A stretch of DNA of 64,000 bases from Amoebophrya sp. A120 (Eukaryota; Sar; Dinophyceae; Syndiniales; Amoebophryaceae): contig CAJINV010000021.1 of assembly GCA_905178155.1 (NCBI GenBank), positions 850,449 through 914,448 of the forward strand, written 5' to 3'. Position 1 is the stretch's first letter. Each line of letters opens with the position of its first letter. Shown here in pieces: positions 1 to 10,668 of the stretch. The translations under genes were made by a program, and so were the position numbers. The notes under the pieces were generated by a model that was not told where the DNA came from, ran no database searches, and saw nothing but the letters and a program-made list of their open reading frames with translations.

Positions 1-1850
1 TACCATGCACATTCCGATTTTTCCGGAAAATCGGAATGTGCTTCCCCTGCGTCTAGTGGCTGTAGCCAAAAGAGGTCCTCTTTTGGCCCTTTCTGTCCAC
101 CATACCATGCACATTCCGATTTTCAGTAGAAATCGGAATGTGCCCGCGCGGCAGTGGCCGGGATCCCACCGGAGACGCCCCAAGATGGCTGCTCGATCGA
201 AAGCCCACCTCGTGGCCGCCAGCCAAAAATGGTCGGTTTTGGTCAGCTTGTCTCCACCATACCATGCACATTCCGATTTTTCCAGAAAATCGGAGTGTGC
301 TTCCCCTGCGTCTAGTGGCTGTAGCCAAAAGAGGTCCCGTTTTGGCCGATTTCTGTCCACCATACCATGGACATTCCGATTTTCAGTAGAGATCGGAATG
401 TGCCCGCGCGGCAGTCGCCGGGATCCCACCTGAGGGGCCCCGGGATGGCCGCTCGAAAGCGCACCGTGTGGCCGATAGCCAAAAATGTCTGGTTTTGGTC
501 AGTTTGTATCTACCATAACATGCACATTCCGATTTTTCCGGAAAATCGGAATGTGCTTCCCCTGCCCTTCGCGGCCGTAGCCAAAAAAGGTCGTGCTTTG
601 GCCGATTTGTGTCCACCATACCAGGCACATTCCGATTTTTCCAGAAAATCGGAATGTGCTTCCCCTGCCCGTCGCGGCCGCAGCCAAAAAATGGCCCATT
701 TTGGCCGATTTCTGTCCACCATACCATGCACATTCCGATTTTCAGTAGAAATCGGAATGTGCCTGCGCGGCAGTCGCCGGGATCCCACCGGAGAGGCCCG
801 AGATGGCCGCTCGAAAGCCCACCTCGTGGCCGCCAGCCAAAAATGGTCGGTTTTGGTCAGCTTGTCTCCACCATACCATGCACATTCCGATTTCTCCAGA
901 AAATCGGAATGTGCTTCCCCTGCCCCTCGAGGCCGTAGCCAAAAAAGGTCCTGTTTTGGCCGATTTGCGTCCCGCATACCATGCACACTCCGACTTCCAG
1001 TAAAAATCGGAATACGCCCAGGCAGCAGTCGCCGCAATACCACCGGAGAGGCCCCGCGGAGATGGCCGCTCGAAGGCCAACCTGGTGGCCGCCAGCCAAA
1101 AATGTTCGGTTTTGGTGAGTTTCCATCTACCATACCATGCACATTCCGATTTTTCCTGAAAATCGGAATGTGCTTCTCCTGCCCGTCGCGGCCGCAGCCA
1201 AAAAAAGGCCCATTTTGGCCGATTTCTGTCCACCATACCATGCACCTTCCGATTTTCAGTAGAAATCGGAATGTGCCCGCGCGGCAGTCGCCGGGATCCC
1301 ACCGGAATGGCCCCAAGATGGTCGCTCGAAAGCCCACCTTCTGGCCGCTAGCCAAAAATGTCCGGTTTTGGTCAGTTTCCATCCACCATACCATGCACAT
1401 TCCGATTTTTCCAGGAAATCGGAATGTGCTTCCCCTGCGTCTAGTGGCTGTAGCCAAAAAAGGTCCTGTTTTGGCCCACTTCTGTCGACCATACCATGCA
1501 CATCCCGATTTTCAGGAGAAATCGGAACTCGCGCCTCCGGCGCCGTCGGGCAGCCGCAGGAGACATGTTTAAAATTATGTCCCGTTAAAGCGCAGCTTCC
1601 GGCTTCTACCCAAAAGTGCTCGTTTTTTCTCAATCTTCATCCACCATAGCGTGCACATTCCGATTTTCCCGGAAAATCGGAATGTGCCTCGCCTGCACGT
1701 CACAGCCACCGCGGCCCAAAAAACTTCTGTTTTGGCCCATTTTTGTTCACCGTACCGTGCACATTCCGATTTTCAGCAAAAATCGAAATGTGCCCGTCCG
1801 GCTTCCGCCGGACGATGGCCGCTCGAACCACAGCCGGAAGACTGACGATG
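1..1850. repeat. Array of about 15 short palindromes in a higher-order tandem repeat
   Basis: Perfect or near-perfect inverted repeats of about 33 bp recur through the block. Each arm is CACATTCCGATTTT; the loop is either CCGG-like (TTCCGGAA or TTCCAGAA) or CAGTAG-like. The two loop types alternate, about 100 and 155 bp apart, giving a higher-order unit near 256 bp that also carries conserved linkers such as CCCGCGCGGCAGTCGCC and GTAGCCAAAA. Long open frames on both strands are a by-product of the periodicity. Two more copies of the palindrome occur alone near 6036 and 6135. No gene is supported here. Confidence 0.9.
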
Positions 1851-2480
1851 AGGCTGCTTTCATGGTACCAAGCACCTAACACCAACGACACATCGAGTCA
1901 AATACGCTAGGACGTGGACATTGCAAAAAACGAAACGGTCAACAAAATATACAAATCTTCCCTCAATGGCTTTCGCCCCCCCCCCCCCCAAGTTAGAGTC
2001 GCCCTCTGCGTGAAGTCCCTCGGCGTTGTTACCTTCGCCTTCTTCTAGTCCTGAGAACAACGCCTCTCTCATTGCCGACGAACACACAGAGTCAACCCGA
2101 GGACGAGGAGCTAATCGCTTCTGGATATAGTAGCGGGTTGTTAATTTTTTGCCTTTGGTAGATCGACGTCGTACAACAAAAGTCTTAGACCGCTCTTTTT
2201 CTTTTTGTTTTTTCGCACGCAGAGCAACCTTCTTCGCGTAGCTCTAGCTTGCCTTTTTTTCTTCTTCCAAAAACGCAGTCTTAGTAATTTCACGGACAGG
2301 GTTTCCCGACCAAGAGGAAACTTGCGCTCCAAAATCAATAGCATCACGCCCACTTCTTGCGCATTTGTAATCCCCTTCATTGTACGTTTTCAAACTGTCC
2401 TCCTCCGTGCTGCAGTGGTTAATTATGTGAATCTGAATGCGTGTGCGTCCATTCCTTGCTGATGTTCCACGGACGTCCAA
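1851..2480. other. Gene-free stretch between palindrome array and dispersed repeat
   Basis: I see no supported gene, TIR element or RNA gene. A run of about 12 C residues sits near 1979. Short open frames have no recognisable similarity or conserved context. Confidence 0.5.
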
Positions 2481-2826
2481 AAGTGGGCACAAATTGCGCC
2501 CATAGCATGCGGATTCGCGGTCTTTGTCGTCTTGGCATTTTTTTGGCGCCCCGGTTTGGGCGCCCTAAATCGGCGGAATGCGCCTCAGAAGGGCGCCCCT
2601 TTTGCCGGCTCCCCTGCGTCGTTTTGCCAAGCGGAAATCAATAGAGTTCGGCCGGGCTTGTCTGATGAGAAAGCCCCGGCCGATTGAAAAATGAGATTTT
2701 TAATATGTGCAAAAACAAAAAGCCCTCCGGCCGATTCAAATAAACTGCCGGTCGTTTTTGCTCAGACATGTAAAAAAAACCAGCTGAGATAGAACGTTCG
2801 TGACCTCACTAACACTACATACGATC
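2481..2826. repeat. Dispersed repeat, copy 1
   Basis: About 345 bp matching 55735-56069. Shared blocks include CCTCAGAAGGGCGCCCCTTT, GCCGGCTCCCCTGCGTCGTT, AAACTGCCGGTCGTTTT and GAACGTTCGTGACCTCACTA, in the same order and orientation. It contains GC-rich inverted motifs (GGCGCCC, GGCCG). It lies just downstream of the stop codon of the 2861-5176 gene. No coding capacity is evident. It may be a short non-autonomous element or a shared 3' regulatory block. Confidence 0.85.
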
Positions 2827-2860
2827 ACGACTTTATCTCCACCAGTGCTTCTTTTTCATT

Positions 2861-5176
2861 TCAAACGCCATCTGGTACCTCCAGCCCCAACAAACTGGCG
2901 TTTCTCTGGATTCGTGATTTGATGGTCCTCTTGTCTTCCTTCGCCAACAGTTCCTCTTGCTCTCGCGTGTCGGCCGAAAGTTCGCTCCCGTGCGCTGCCC
3001 TGGCGTCCCCGCCGCAGGCCGCCGCCCACTTGCGCAAGGTCTCTGCGACCCACAGGTGCGGGTCCCGGAACCAAGCACTTTTCTTTTTCTCGTAGGGTTG
3101 CACGTTGTACACGTTCACGCCCCGCAGGTGTGTGTCCCGCAGCAGCCACAGCTTTGTGTTGTATTGGTTTTTCGCGAGCTCCGTGAGACCCTGAAATCGG
3201 CTTTCGTCCCCGCCCGGACGGCTGTCCGGGTAGACTTTCGCCCCGGTGACCAGACTGAGGCCCACGTTGCTCAGGTTGATCCGCACGGAGCTGAGTGGCT
3301 GACCCCCTTTGTCTCCGTTCGCGTGCACATGATGCATCAGCGTCGCGACCTCTTTTGCGTCGAACAGGTTCACCTTCACGTGTATGAACTCGATTGGTTT
3401 GGAGTTTTCCGTTCCGCGCAGCCGGTTCTGCAGCAGCCGCATCTTCTCCTTGCCCAGCTTCCACGCGTTCCAGCGCAGCCAGAAGCTGTTGGACTCCCGC
3501 GCGTCGAAGCCGCTCGCGCCCAGGCTGAGGTGCGGTTGGAGGCGGGGCGGGTTGGGCGCCACCTTGCCGTTCTGCACCCACGGCGAGAAGGGGGAGGGTT
3601 TATTCCGGTCTCCACTAGGGTCCCATCGCGCGTACCACGCACCGAGGATCAGCTGGAACCAGTCGCGCAGGTATTTTATCCTCTCCAGCCTTGTCCAAAT
3701 CACCACATAAGTGATAGTCCCCGTGTTTCCCTGGTCGTTGAACAGCAACTGAGCGAGCGCGGCCATGATATTATCGTCTCTAGTGTAACCGGTGACGTCG
3801 GATTCTAGGAGCTCGGCGCGCGCGCGTCTTGGAAAGAGCCACTCCTGTGCCTCCTCGTCGAAGTCGGTGTCGACGTTCAAATACGTGCGGATAAGCTCCA
3901 CGCACTTATGAACTGCAAAAGTATCCTATCGCACTCGTATAAATGCATTTCCTCAGCATGAGACATGAAATTTGTAATGCTGACTTACCTTAAGAAAAAG
4001 ATTTGTAATGCATGATTGCAATACGAGTAAGTACGATACTTTTGCACTGGATAGGACTCCTTCAGCAACAAATGCACCGCCGGCTCCCAGTCCGCGACCA
4101 CGATCGTTGTTTCCGGCAAGATATCAAATGCCAAAATGTCTGGGTCTGGAAGAGTGCATGTTTGTCATGCTTGTCTGGCATGACTCTTAAATCTGTCCTG
4201 CACTTTACCCAAGCGCCCCATTTTTCTGTCATGCAGAAACGCAGTTTGTCATGCAGAGTAGGCAACACCTAGAAGCTCAGAAACTTGTCACGCTGAGCCA
4301 GCTTATGCGGCCTCCTCATGATACGCCGCCCAGCATCACAAGTTTCCAGACCCAGACACTTTTACATTTGATACAAGATCTGGCACAAAAACGGCAGCAA
4401 GGAGAAGCCGCTGGTGATGAACACGCTGTTGTCGGCGTCTGCCGGGCGCACGGGGGACGCGGTGACGATCTTGCCGGAAGTAGAAGCCCCCCGGCGGCCC
4501 TTGTTCGTCCCGCTCTTCGTCCAGCCGGGGGCGCGCATGGGCGTGTGCGGAAACCGGACCGGTTCCTGCGGACCCGGACGGAAATAACCCGCGAGCTGCA
4601 GTGGTGCCGCGTGGGGCTGCACGTGCGGGTTTTTGGTTGCGACGGAAGCGAGCGTGTCGGCAACGCCCCCGGCGGCGGCAGAGTGCCGCCCGTCCTCGCT
4701 ACGGCCGGAGTCGGACTCCGAATCATGTTCAGCGCCGAGGACCAGGTGGTTCGTCTCGATCACGTCCCTGTGCAAGCGCTCCACGGCGAAATTCAAAGTG
4801 TCCTATCCCAGAGAAAAAAGCTGGCAGGGCATATTCGTAATGCAAAAATAAATACACAGAGAGATCTGCCATGGGCGGCCTCGTAGCATGCTATTTGGGA
4901 TACGAAATACAAATTTTTTTGTCTATTCATTTTTGCATTACAAATGTGACCTGCCAGTTTTTTTCTGTGTGATATGTCCGCGAACTTGCGCGCGTTCCGG
5001 TGCACGTCTGCGTCCCCAGTCGCCGCGGGCCCGAACGCAGGAAAGACTCTCTCCAGTTCGAACTTCCGCCTGCTTTCCGCCCGGGGTTCCCACGCGGGAC
5101 GGGGACGGGCTGCAGCCGCAGCGGCAGCTGCGGCCACTACGGGGGAGGCGGCGAGTCCGAAAGCCAACTTCATCAT
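2861..5176 (-). CDS. Secreted protein of unknown function, 4 exons, about 576 aa
   Basis: The start ATG at 5176 opens a hydrophobic leader (MMKLAFGLAASPVVAAA followed by an alanine run), read as a signal peptide. Three introner elements interrupt it (4804-4974 family M, 4122-4373 family B, 3907-4053 family A). Removing each element plus one TSD copy gives 1,731 nt, an exact multiple of three, and continuous protein: the junctions read KFADTLNFAVERL, CQILPETTIVVADWEP and LLLKECVELIRTYLN. The last exon holds a tryptophan- and basic-rich globular part (WTRLERIKYLRDWFQLILG, then FSPWVQNGKV) and ends LEVPDGV. I recognise no family. Function unknown; gene structure fairly certain. Confidence 0.8.
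3907..4053. mobile_element. Introner element, family A
   Basis: 147 bp. Ends TATGAACTGCAAAAGTATC and GATACTTTTGCACTGGATA form the TIR. TSD GCACT/GGACT has one mismatch. Intron of the 2861-5176 gene; excision with one TSD joins KE and CVELI in frame. Confidence 0.92.
4122..4373. mobile_element. Introner element, family B
   Basis: 252 bp. TIR TATCAAATGC...TGTCTGGGTCTGG mirrored by CCAGACCCAGACA...CATTTGATA. Exact TSD CAAGA at 4117 and 4374. Excision joins QIL to PETT in frame in the 2861-5176 gene. Subterminal AAACTTGT and GCATCACAAG motifs are present. Confidence 0.95.
4804..4974. mobile_element. Introner element, family M (single copy here)
   Basis: 171 bp. TIR TATCCCAGAGAAAAAAGCTGG against CCAGTTTTTTTCTGTGTGATA, with GGCAGG/CCTGCC inside. 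Exact TSD TGTCC at 4799 and 4975. Excision joins KFAD to TLNFAV in frame. Confidence 0.9.
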
Positions 5177-6838
5177 TCTTGTTTTTCGGATAATTCTGGA
5201 GTTTGTAGAAAAAAAGTGGGGCGAGACGATGATCAGAAGTTTTTAGATTGCAACGTAAAATCAAAATTAAAGTTATGAGTGAAGGAGTTTTTAGAAAGTG
5301 GTGAGGCCGCACAGCTGCTATCTTTAGCCTACAACAGAAGCAAAGCAAAACCTGTGGGTTTGGACATGTTATTAATATCCTCGCTCGACGTGGTCTTCCA
5401 CGCCGTGGGAAACCGAAACGCACACCACCGACCTCCTCTTCCATGCTTTCAGTACTGCTACTGGGCGGCATGTCAACTTCAATATTCACTCCGACGGATC
5501 CACAAATAACCATTCTGATCCTGAAGTACAAGTAGTAGCTTCGAAAGTCGATCAATTCTGACGGATCCACAAATAACCATTCTGATCCTGAAGTACAAGT
5601 AGTAGCTTCGGAAGTCGATCAATTCCGATGGGGGATCCACAAATAACGACTCTGATCCTGAAGTACAAGTAGTTTCTCGGGAAGTCGACCGAATCGTGTC
5701 TATCTCATTCTCCTGTGTCTGTGCCTGTGATCGATCCGGATTTTAATTTATTTCGTGTCGTCACGGTTATCAGTTTAATACTACACAGGAGCAGGACCAC
5801 CGAATCCATTTCTGGAGTAGTAGTACTCGCAGTGAGCCAGTCGACACGATGGCTGGTCGCAACTGCAAGCGAAAGAGGACTCATCGTGATTCATTTATTT
5901 CTTTCTCTTCGTCGCAACATCAACATGATCAGAACTATATTATTAGCGGCCATCCGCCGGTGGAAGATGGCCACTGGAAGGACAGCCTCCGGCGTCTACC
6001 GAAAGGTGCTCGGTTTTGTAAAACTTTCATCCACCATAGCACTCACCTTCCGATTTTCCCGGAAAATCGGAATGTGTCACGTCCAATACCCAGAAAACCC
6101 CTGCTGCTTTCGCAGGTTTCCATCCACGACACCATGCACATTCCGATATTCACAAAAAATGGGGATCTGTCCTACAAGACGAGGAGGTCCGGACGATTTG
6201 GCGACCGAAGTTGGTACTTACTGATTTGGCAGCCCTCTGTTTCTGTTTGTACTTGCAGTGACCTAGTAAGAGAGTGTGAATACCGAGGGAGCTTGTTGAA
6301 GCGACACTCTACTTGCTGCAGCTTCATCTGCTCGAGGAAGCACACATGAACCGCAAGAAAATGACCGAAGCCTATACAAAATACAATTTGAATTTTTTTC
6401 TTGGGCGGTACGAGCAGGCGAAGGCGGAAAAGAAACAACTACGCTTCCGGTGTGCTCAAAGATGAACACCTACACCCAAGCCCAGCGCGATTATGATTGT
6501 ACATAGGCAAAAAGAAAATTTGTTTCCCAGCATATACGCTGGCTAATTGTAATGTTGAGTACCGTGGTAGCACATTCATTGTACAAGTGGAAGTGTCAGA
6601 AAGGGGTGGAGAAACAGAGGCAGCAGGCACTGCTGAATCATTCTAATCTAGTAATTTCCACGTGGTCCTCAACCTCATGTCTGTGCCTCGATCGCACAAC
6701 CACACAGACACAGTGGCACTGGTATCAGCATCGTATATTGTTGATATATCATGCACCTCCCCTGCGAGCAGGCCGAGGACCAAGCCTTTTGTCCACAGAG
6801 ACAGGGTCCACATAATCCACCTCTTTTTTCCTTGTTGT
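5177..6838. other. Intergenic region with tandem repeats and two palindromes
   Basis: No gene supported. It holds the 67-bp tandem array at 5494-5693 and, near 6036 and 6135, two palindromes of the CACATTCCGATTTT type seen in the 1-1850 array. The remainder shows no structure I can identify. Confidence 0.6.
5494..5693. repeat. Three tandem copies of a 67-bp unit
   Basis: Units begin ACGGATCCACAAATAAC at about 5494, 5561 and 5628 and share TCTGATCCTGAAGTACAAGT. The third copy is more diverged (CGACTCTG, TTTCTCGGG). Non-coding by appearance. Confidence 0.92.
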
Positions 6839-8295
6839 TCACGATGGAGCAGGTTCACCGGGTTCACCACCTTCGTTGGGCGGAGCGGGTTCGGTACTAG
6901 CTGGGGCTTGTGGTCCACCTACCTCCGCGGAAGCAGCAGCGGTTTCTTCGGCTGGAGGTGCATCTTCGGCGCCAGGTACTCCTTCTGCAGCCCCGGGGGC
7001 CGCATCGGCTTCGGGACCGGCACCCGTGGTACCTGCGCCTTCCGTAGCAGCCGGTGCAGCAGGTCCTCCTGGGAGAGAAGCTCCTCCTCCACCCGTAGAA
7101 GTACTAGTAGCCCCAGCACCACCAGCCGCTCCCGCCGCCGCACTCTCTGCTGCAGCCGCGCCGGCCGCGCCTGTCGATCCTAGGGCTACAGCTGCAGTGC
7201 CGCCAATCGCGAGCACTACCGCGGCCACGCCGCCGAGGATCAACCCCGCACTGCTGCCTTTGTTTTCGCTTGCATCTTCTTCACCCGTCGTGTTGGAGGA
7301 ACCGGTTCTATTAGCATTCGTGTCGTTGGAGGCGCTGGCAGCTTCGTCTTCTTCACCTGTCGCGCCGGCCTGCTCCTGCTCTCCTGTAGCTGCTGCAGTA
7401 CTGCCGGCGTCGGTACTGCTCGTGCTCGTCGTAGAGGTCGTAGTACTAGTGGTGCTGGTGGTCGTAGTGCTACTCGTAGTGGTCGTCGTGGTGGTCGTGA
7501 TAATCCATTCGCTCGTTGCGCTGTTCACGCTCCATGCGGGCGCGAACAGCTCCACCCCGCAGATGGTGAGGAGGTCAGAAGTCCATTTGTAGTTATCTCC
7601 GGCTCCGTCATTATTGCGTCGCTCGTTCTCGTGCGGCGCCAGTACGTAAACATACTTCACGGGCTGTTTCGCCGAAAAATTGCTGAGCTCGACCTGCACA
7701 CCCTCACTTCCTGGTCCACCCGCGGGCACGTCCCCAAGCTCCACGTAGTCCTGGCCCGCAATGCTGTTAGTGTCCGTGACGAGCGCGTAAAGCTGCTTCC
7801 CTATATGCATTGCAAATATGTCTGGCTCTGGAAAGTTGTAATGCGAAAAGTGAATGTTGGAGTTGGTAGGCTGCACAAGGGCACTGCAATAGTACGGAGC
7901 CAAGCATGACAAATTTTTGAGCTGCTATGTGCTGCGTATTCCGCATGACAAACAACGTTTTTTCATGACAGACAAGAGGACCTGTTGCGATGCCCATATG
8001 CATCACAGATTGAGATTATCGACCTCGACGTCGACCTTGAGTCATGTCTTGTCAGACATGCATGACAAATGTAGTAATCTTCCAGACGACCCGGACACAT
8101 TTGCGTTTGATACCCGATATCCGCGTACGATGCCGAGTCGGTCTCGTCCACCGTGACAAGCGGATCCAGCCACAGCGTCGCACCGTTAAGCCGATCCTTC
8201 GCGTTGGCGTCCTCGCGGTTCCAGATTTTCAGGCGGTCCAGGTGGTGCCGATCGCCGTCCGCGAACCCAACGCGCCATGGGAACAGCAAGACCAA
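6839..8295 (-). CDS. Type I membrane surface protein with an F5/8C-like (galactose-binding) domain; 5' end unresolved
   Basis: Exons 8113-8295 and 6839-7803 are joined by removing the family B element at 7804-8112; the junction reads YADIGKQLYALV in frame. The N-terminal half resembles discoidin/fucolectin-type domains: the phrase LKIWNREDANAKDRLNGA matches their I.NR.D...RL.GA pattern, followed by beta-strand-like sequence and a conserved cysteine near ICGVELFAP. Next come a threonine/serine-rich mucin-like linker (about 30 T/S), an acidic stretch, a hydrophobic helix (AGLILGGVAAVVLAIGG) and an Ala/Gly/Pro-rich tail. This fits a surface lectin-like anchor protein. The 5' exon overlaps another frame (see 8186-9467), so the start is unknown; an unrecognised intron or a frameshift may link the two. 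Confidence 0.6.
7804..8112. mobile_element. Introner element, family B
   Basis: 309 bp. TIR TATGCATTGCAAATATGTCTGG against CCGGACACATTTGCGTTTGATA. TSD CCCTA/CCCGA, one mismatch. This boundary choice is the one that keeps the F5/8C-like domain in frame. Confidence 0.85.
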
Positions 8296-9467
8296 TCAAC
8301 ACCGCGCCGTAGCTGCAGCAGAGAAAAACGGCCGTGAAAGTGTAGTCGAGCCGGGTCAGGGCCAGCAGGTAGGTCACGATCCACTGCGTTACCACTTCCA
8401 CCAAAGCAAGCAAATCACGCACGACCTCGAACCCCTGGTCGGTCTTGACACGCACGGCATTTACCACCTCTTCGCCTTCTGCGACGCGGGTGCGCAGTTC
8501 TTCGTTTTCCTTTTCCAGCCGCGCGACTGCCGCTTGCTGCGTTGCCACGACCGCGGCCAGATCGGCGAGCTGCTGCTTCACCGAGGAAAGCGAGCTGCTT
8601 GCTTCTGTTGCAGCTACTGCCACATCACCTTCGCCGGGCTGCTCCCCGCCTTGGGGCCCGATTCCTAGCAACGCGGAGGTCGGCGCAGGAACTACTACTT
8701 CCGCGTCGGTTCTTTCTTCGGACCACGACTGTGTCGTGTCCTCGACAAAGCTCGTCGTGTAGTGGTGCGCAGTTGTTCTTGTACCGTGGGACGATGAACA
8801 AGATGCTGACGGCGGGGAAGGCACGTTGATGTCCTCGTTGCTCGCGTTGTAATAGTCCCCACTCACCATCGTCCGGTGTAGTCGTCCACCAGTCTGCGTG
8901 CTTGCTTTCGACCGTCTCGACGGAGGATCCAGATGAAGATCTTGCTGCAGAAAAGCTAGAGAGGCCTCATTTTCGTCCGCAAGGGCGGCCTGCCGCTCGG
9001 TCGTTCTTCCACCGCCGAGGGCGTCGTCGTCGACCTTGTCCTGGGTGAAAGAACTGACAGTATCCTGGTCAAGTAGGCCTTCCCGGGACGAGGATGGGGA
9101 AGTAGATGTTGATGATGCCTCCACTGTTGTACTAGCTTGGTCTTGTGCAACTACATGTTGAAACTTCATCTGCCCCACAGTTTCTTGTTTCCTGAGCTCG
9201 TGCTGCTGCGGGCCAAGGATGCGTGTGGCAAGGAGCCATTGCTGCGGTTCTTGCGACCACGGCGATGTCGTCGGTGCTGGGCAGTCTGAGGCTCTCCTCC
9301 TCAACGTCCTGTTGTCCGTATCCGTAGTTTTCTACTAGGGTACTAGCATCGGTTTGTTGTGCTGCAGCGCGACCCAGGACACCGCGGCACCACTCGGTCC
9401 CCTGCCAACAAGCTAGGAATAGACACGCTTTTGGTTGTCCAATGATTCTTTTTCGAGGCCGCGCCAT
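8186..9467 (-). CDS. Putative coiled-coil membrane protein, frames discontinuous
   Basis: ATG at 9467 starts MARPRKRIIGQPKACLFLACW, a basic then hydrophobic N-terminus (possible signal anchor). That frame runs to about 9200; a second frame continues as acidic, serine-rich sequence, then a heptad-like coiled coil (AAVARLEKENEELRTRVAEG) and one or two hydrophobic helices (WIVTYLLALTRL, FTAVFLCCSYGAVLIGLAV). The switch of frame near 9200-9300 has no intron I can define, and the end overlaps the start of the F5/8C-like exon. It may be the 5' part of that same gene. Function unknown. Confidence 0.4.
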
Positions 9468-10668
9468 CTTCAGCAATCGACACTGACTCAAACGAGATAG
9501 GAGATCAATTATCGGCGAGGCGATCTTGAAACTGGTTTGCTTTCAATACGATAGCCCCAGGTTCTTGCTCTAAAAAAACTAGAAGCGTTTGATCTTGAAG
9601 GATGTTGAAAATGTTCACACACAACTGACACACACGACACGACATCCAGCAGCTGCTAGTACCTCACTAAACATGCCCATGATTGCCGAATCCTCCCACT
9701 ACGATCGATTCACGCTTTGTCATCTTCACTCTTCCCGAACGACCCTTATCCTCCTACAAGGCACTGCGTTTCATACTGCGAACGTATTGTCGAACTTGTG
9801 AAATAGATCGCTCCCGAGCATTCATCATTGAGAAATACACTGTGTAACCACGGTCCACCCCAATGCCAATGGCGTCGCCCTCTCCACGGTGAAGATCGAC
9901 GGCGACCAACGGCAATATCCCACACAATCCGCGAAAATTGAAAATTTTATCTTTATTCTTGACACGACGAGGAAACAACAGAAGCTTCTGCTTGTGTAGG
10001 CTTCTATCCTAATAAACCAATTACTTAGCGCGAGATAACAACAATCCTGGGAAATCCGCGAAATTTAAAAATTTTATTTTCATTACTAAGCCAAATTCGC
10101 GAAATTTGGAAATTTTATTTTTATCAGACGACAGATGAAAAATAGTTTGCATCTTCCAAACCAAAGCGGAGCTGTAGGAGCTGTACTGTACCGCGCACCT
10201 GTGGCTCATAGAAAAGTCAAGTTGTAATAACCGTTAGCAAAAACGACCTATCGACCAAGTGAGGACTTATCATCTTACCAATTCACCTTAAATCCGCGAA
10301 TTTTCAAAATTTTATTTTTATTAGACGAACTACGACAACGACAGGCAATTTCATCGAAATTCCGCTAATTTTTAAAATTTTATTTTCATCAGAACACAAA
10401 ATCCGCGGAATTTCAAAATTTCATTTTTATCGAAGCTCAAACATGGAAAATTCTTGTTTGCCTATTGAAGCGGACGTGAGCCGATTTCTCTGTACAGACT
10501 ACTTTGCGAAAAAAATATCGCGTTGACTTCATCCACACCTCTACGATTCTGATAGGACGTTCCTGCTGGAAGTAGAGCTGCTGTCGTGTCTCCCAACCCA
10601 TCAGATGAGTCGCAAGCGTCGATACCTTTAACTTTATTCATTGATCGTGTCTACATGATCCGACGATC
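9468..10668. repeat. Gene-free AT-rich region with six interspersed 34-bp motifs
   Basis: A motif close to AATCCGCGAAATTT, a variable base or two, then AAAATTTTATTTTTAT occurs at about 9930, 10050, 10090, 10295, 10355 and 10398, same orientation, irregularly spaced. It contains the inverted AAATTT/AAATTTT core, so each copy can fold. No gene is supported in the interval. Confidence 0.75.

Noticed and set aside
1-1850. CRISPR-like array
   Set aside because: The repeated units are palindromes in a satellite with conserved linkers, not uniform repeats with unique spacers; the genome is eukaryotic.
2600-2700. tRNA-derived SINE head (GTTCG near 2645) in the dispersed repeat
   Set aside because: No convincing A box at the right distance and no cloverleaf in either copy.
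6876-7592. Plus-strand Ala/Val-rich 238-codon frame
   Set aside because: Antisense shadow of the low-complexity tail of the F5/8C-like gene on the minus strand.
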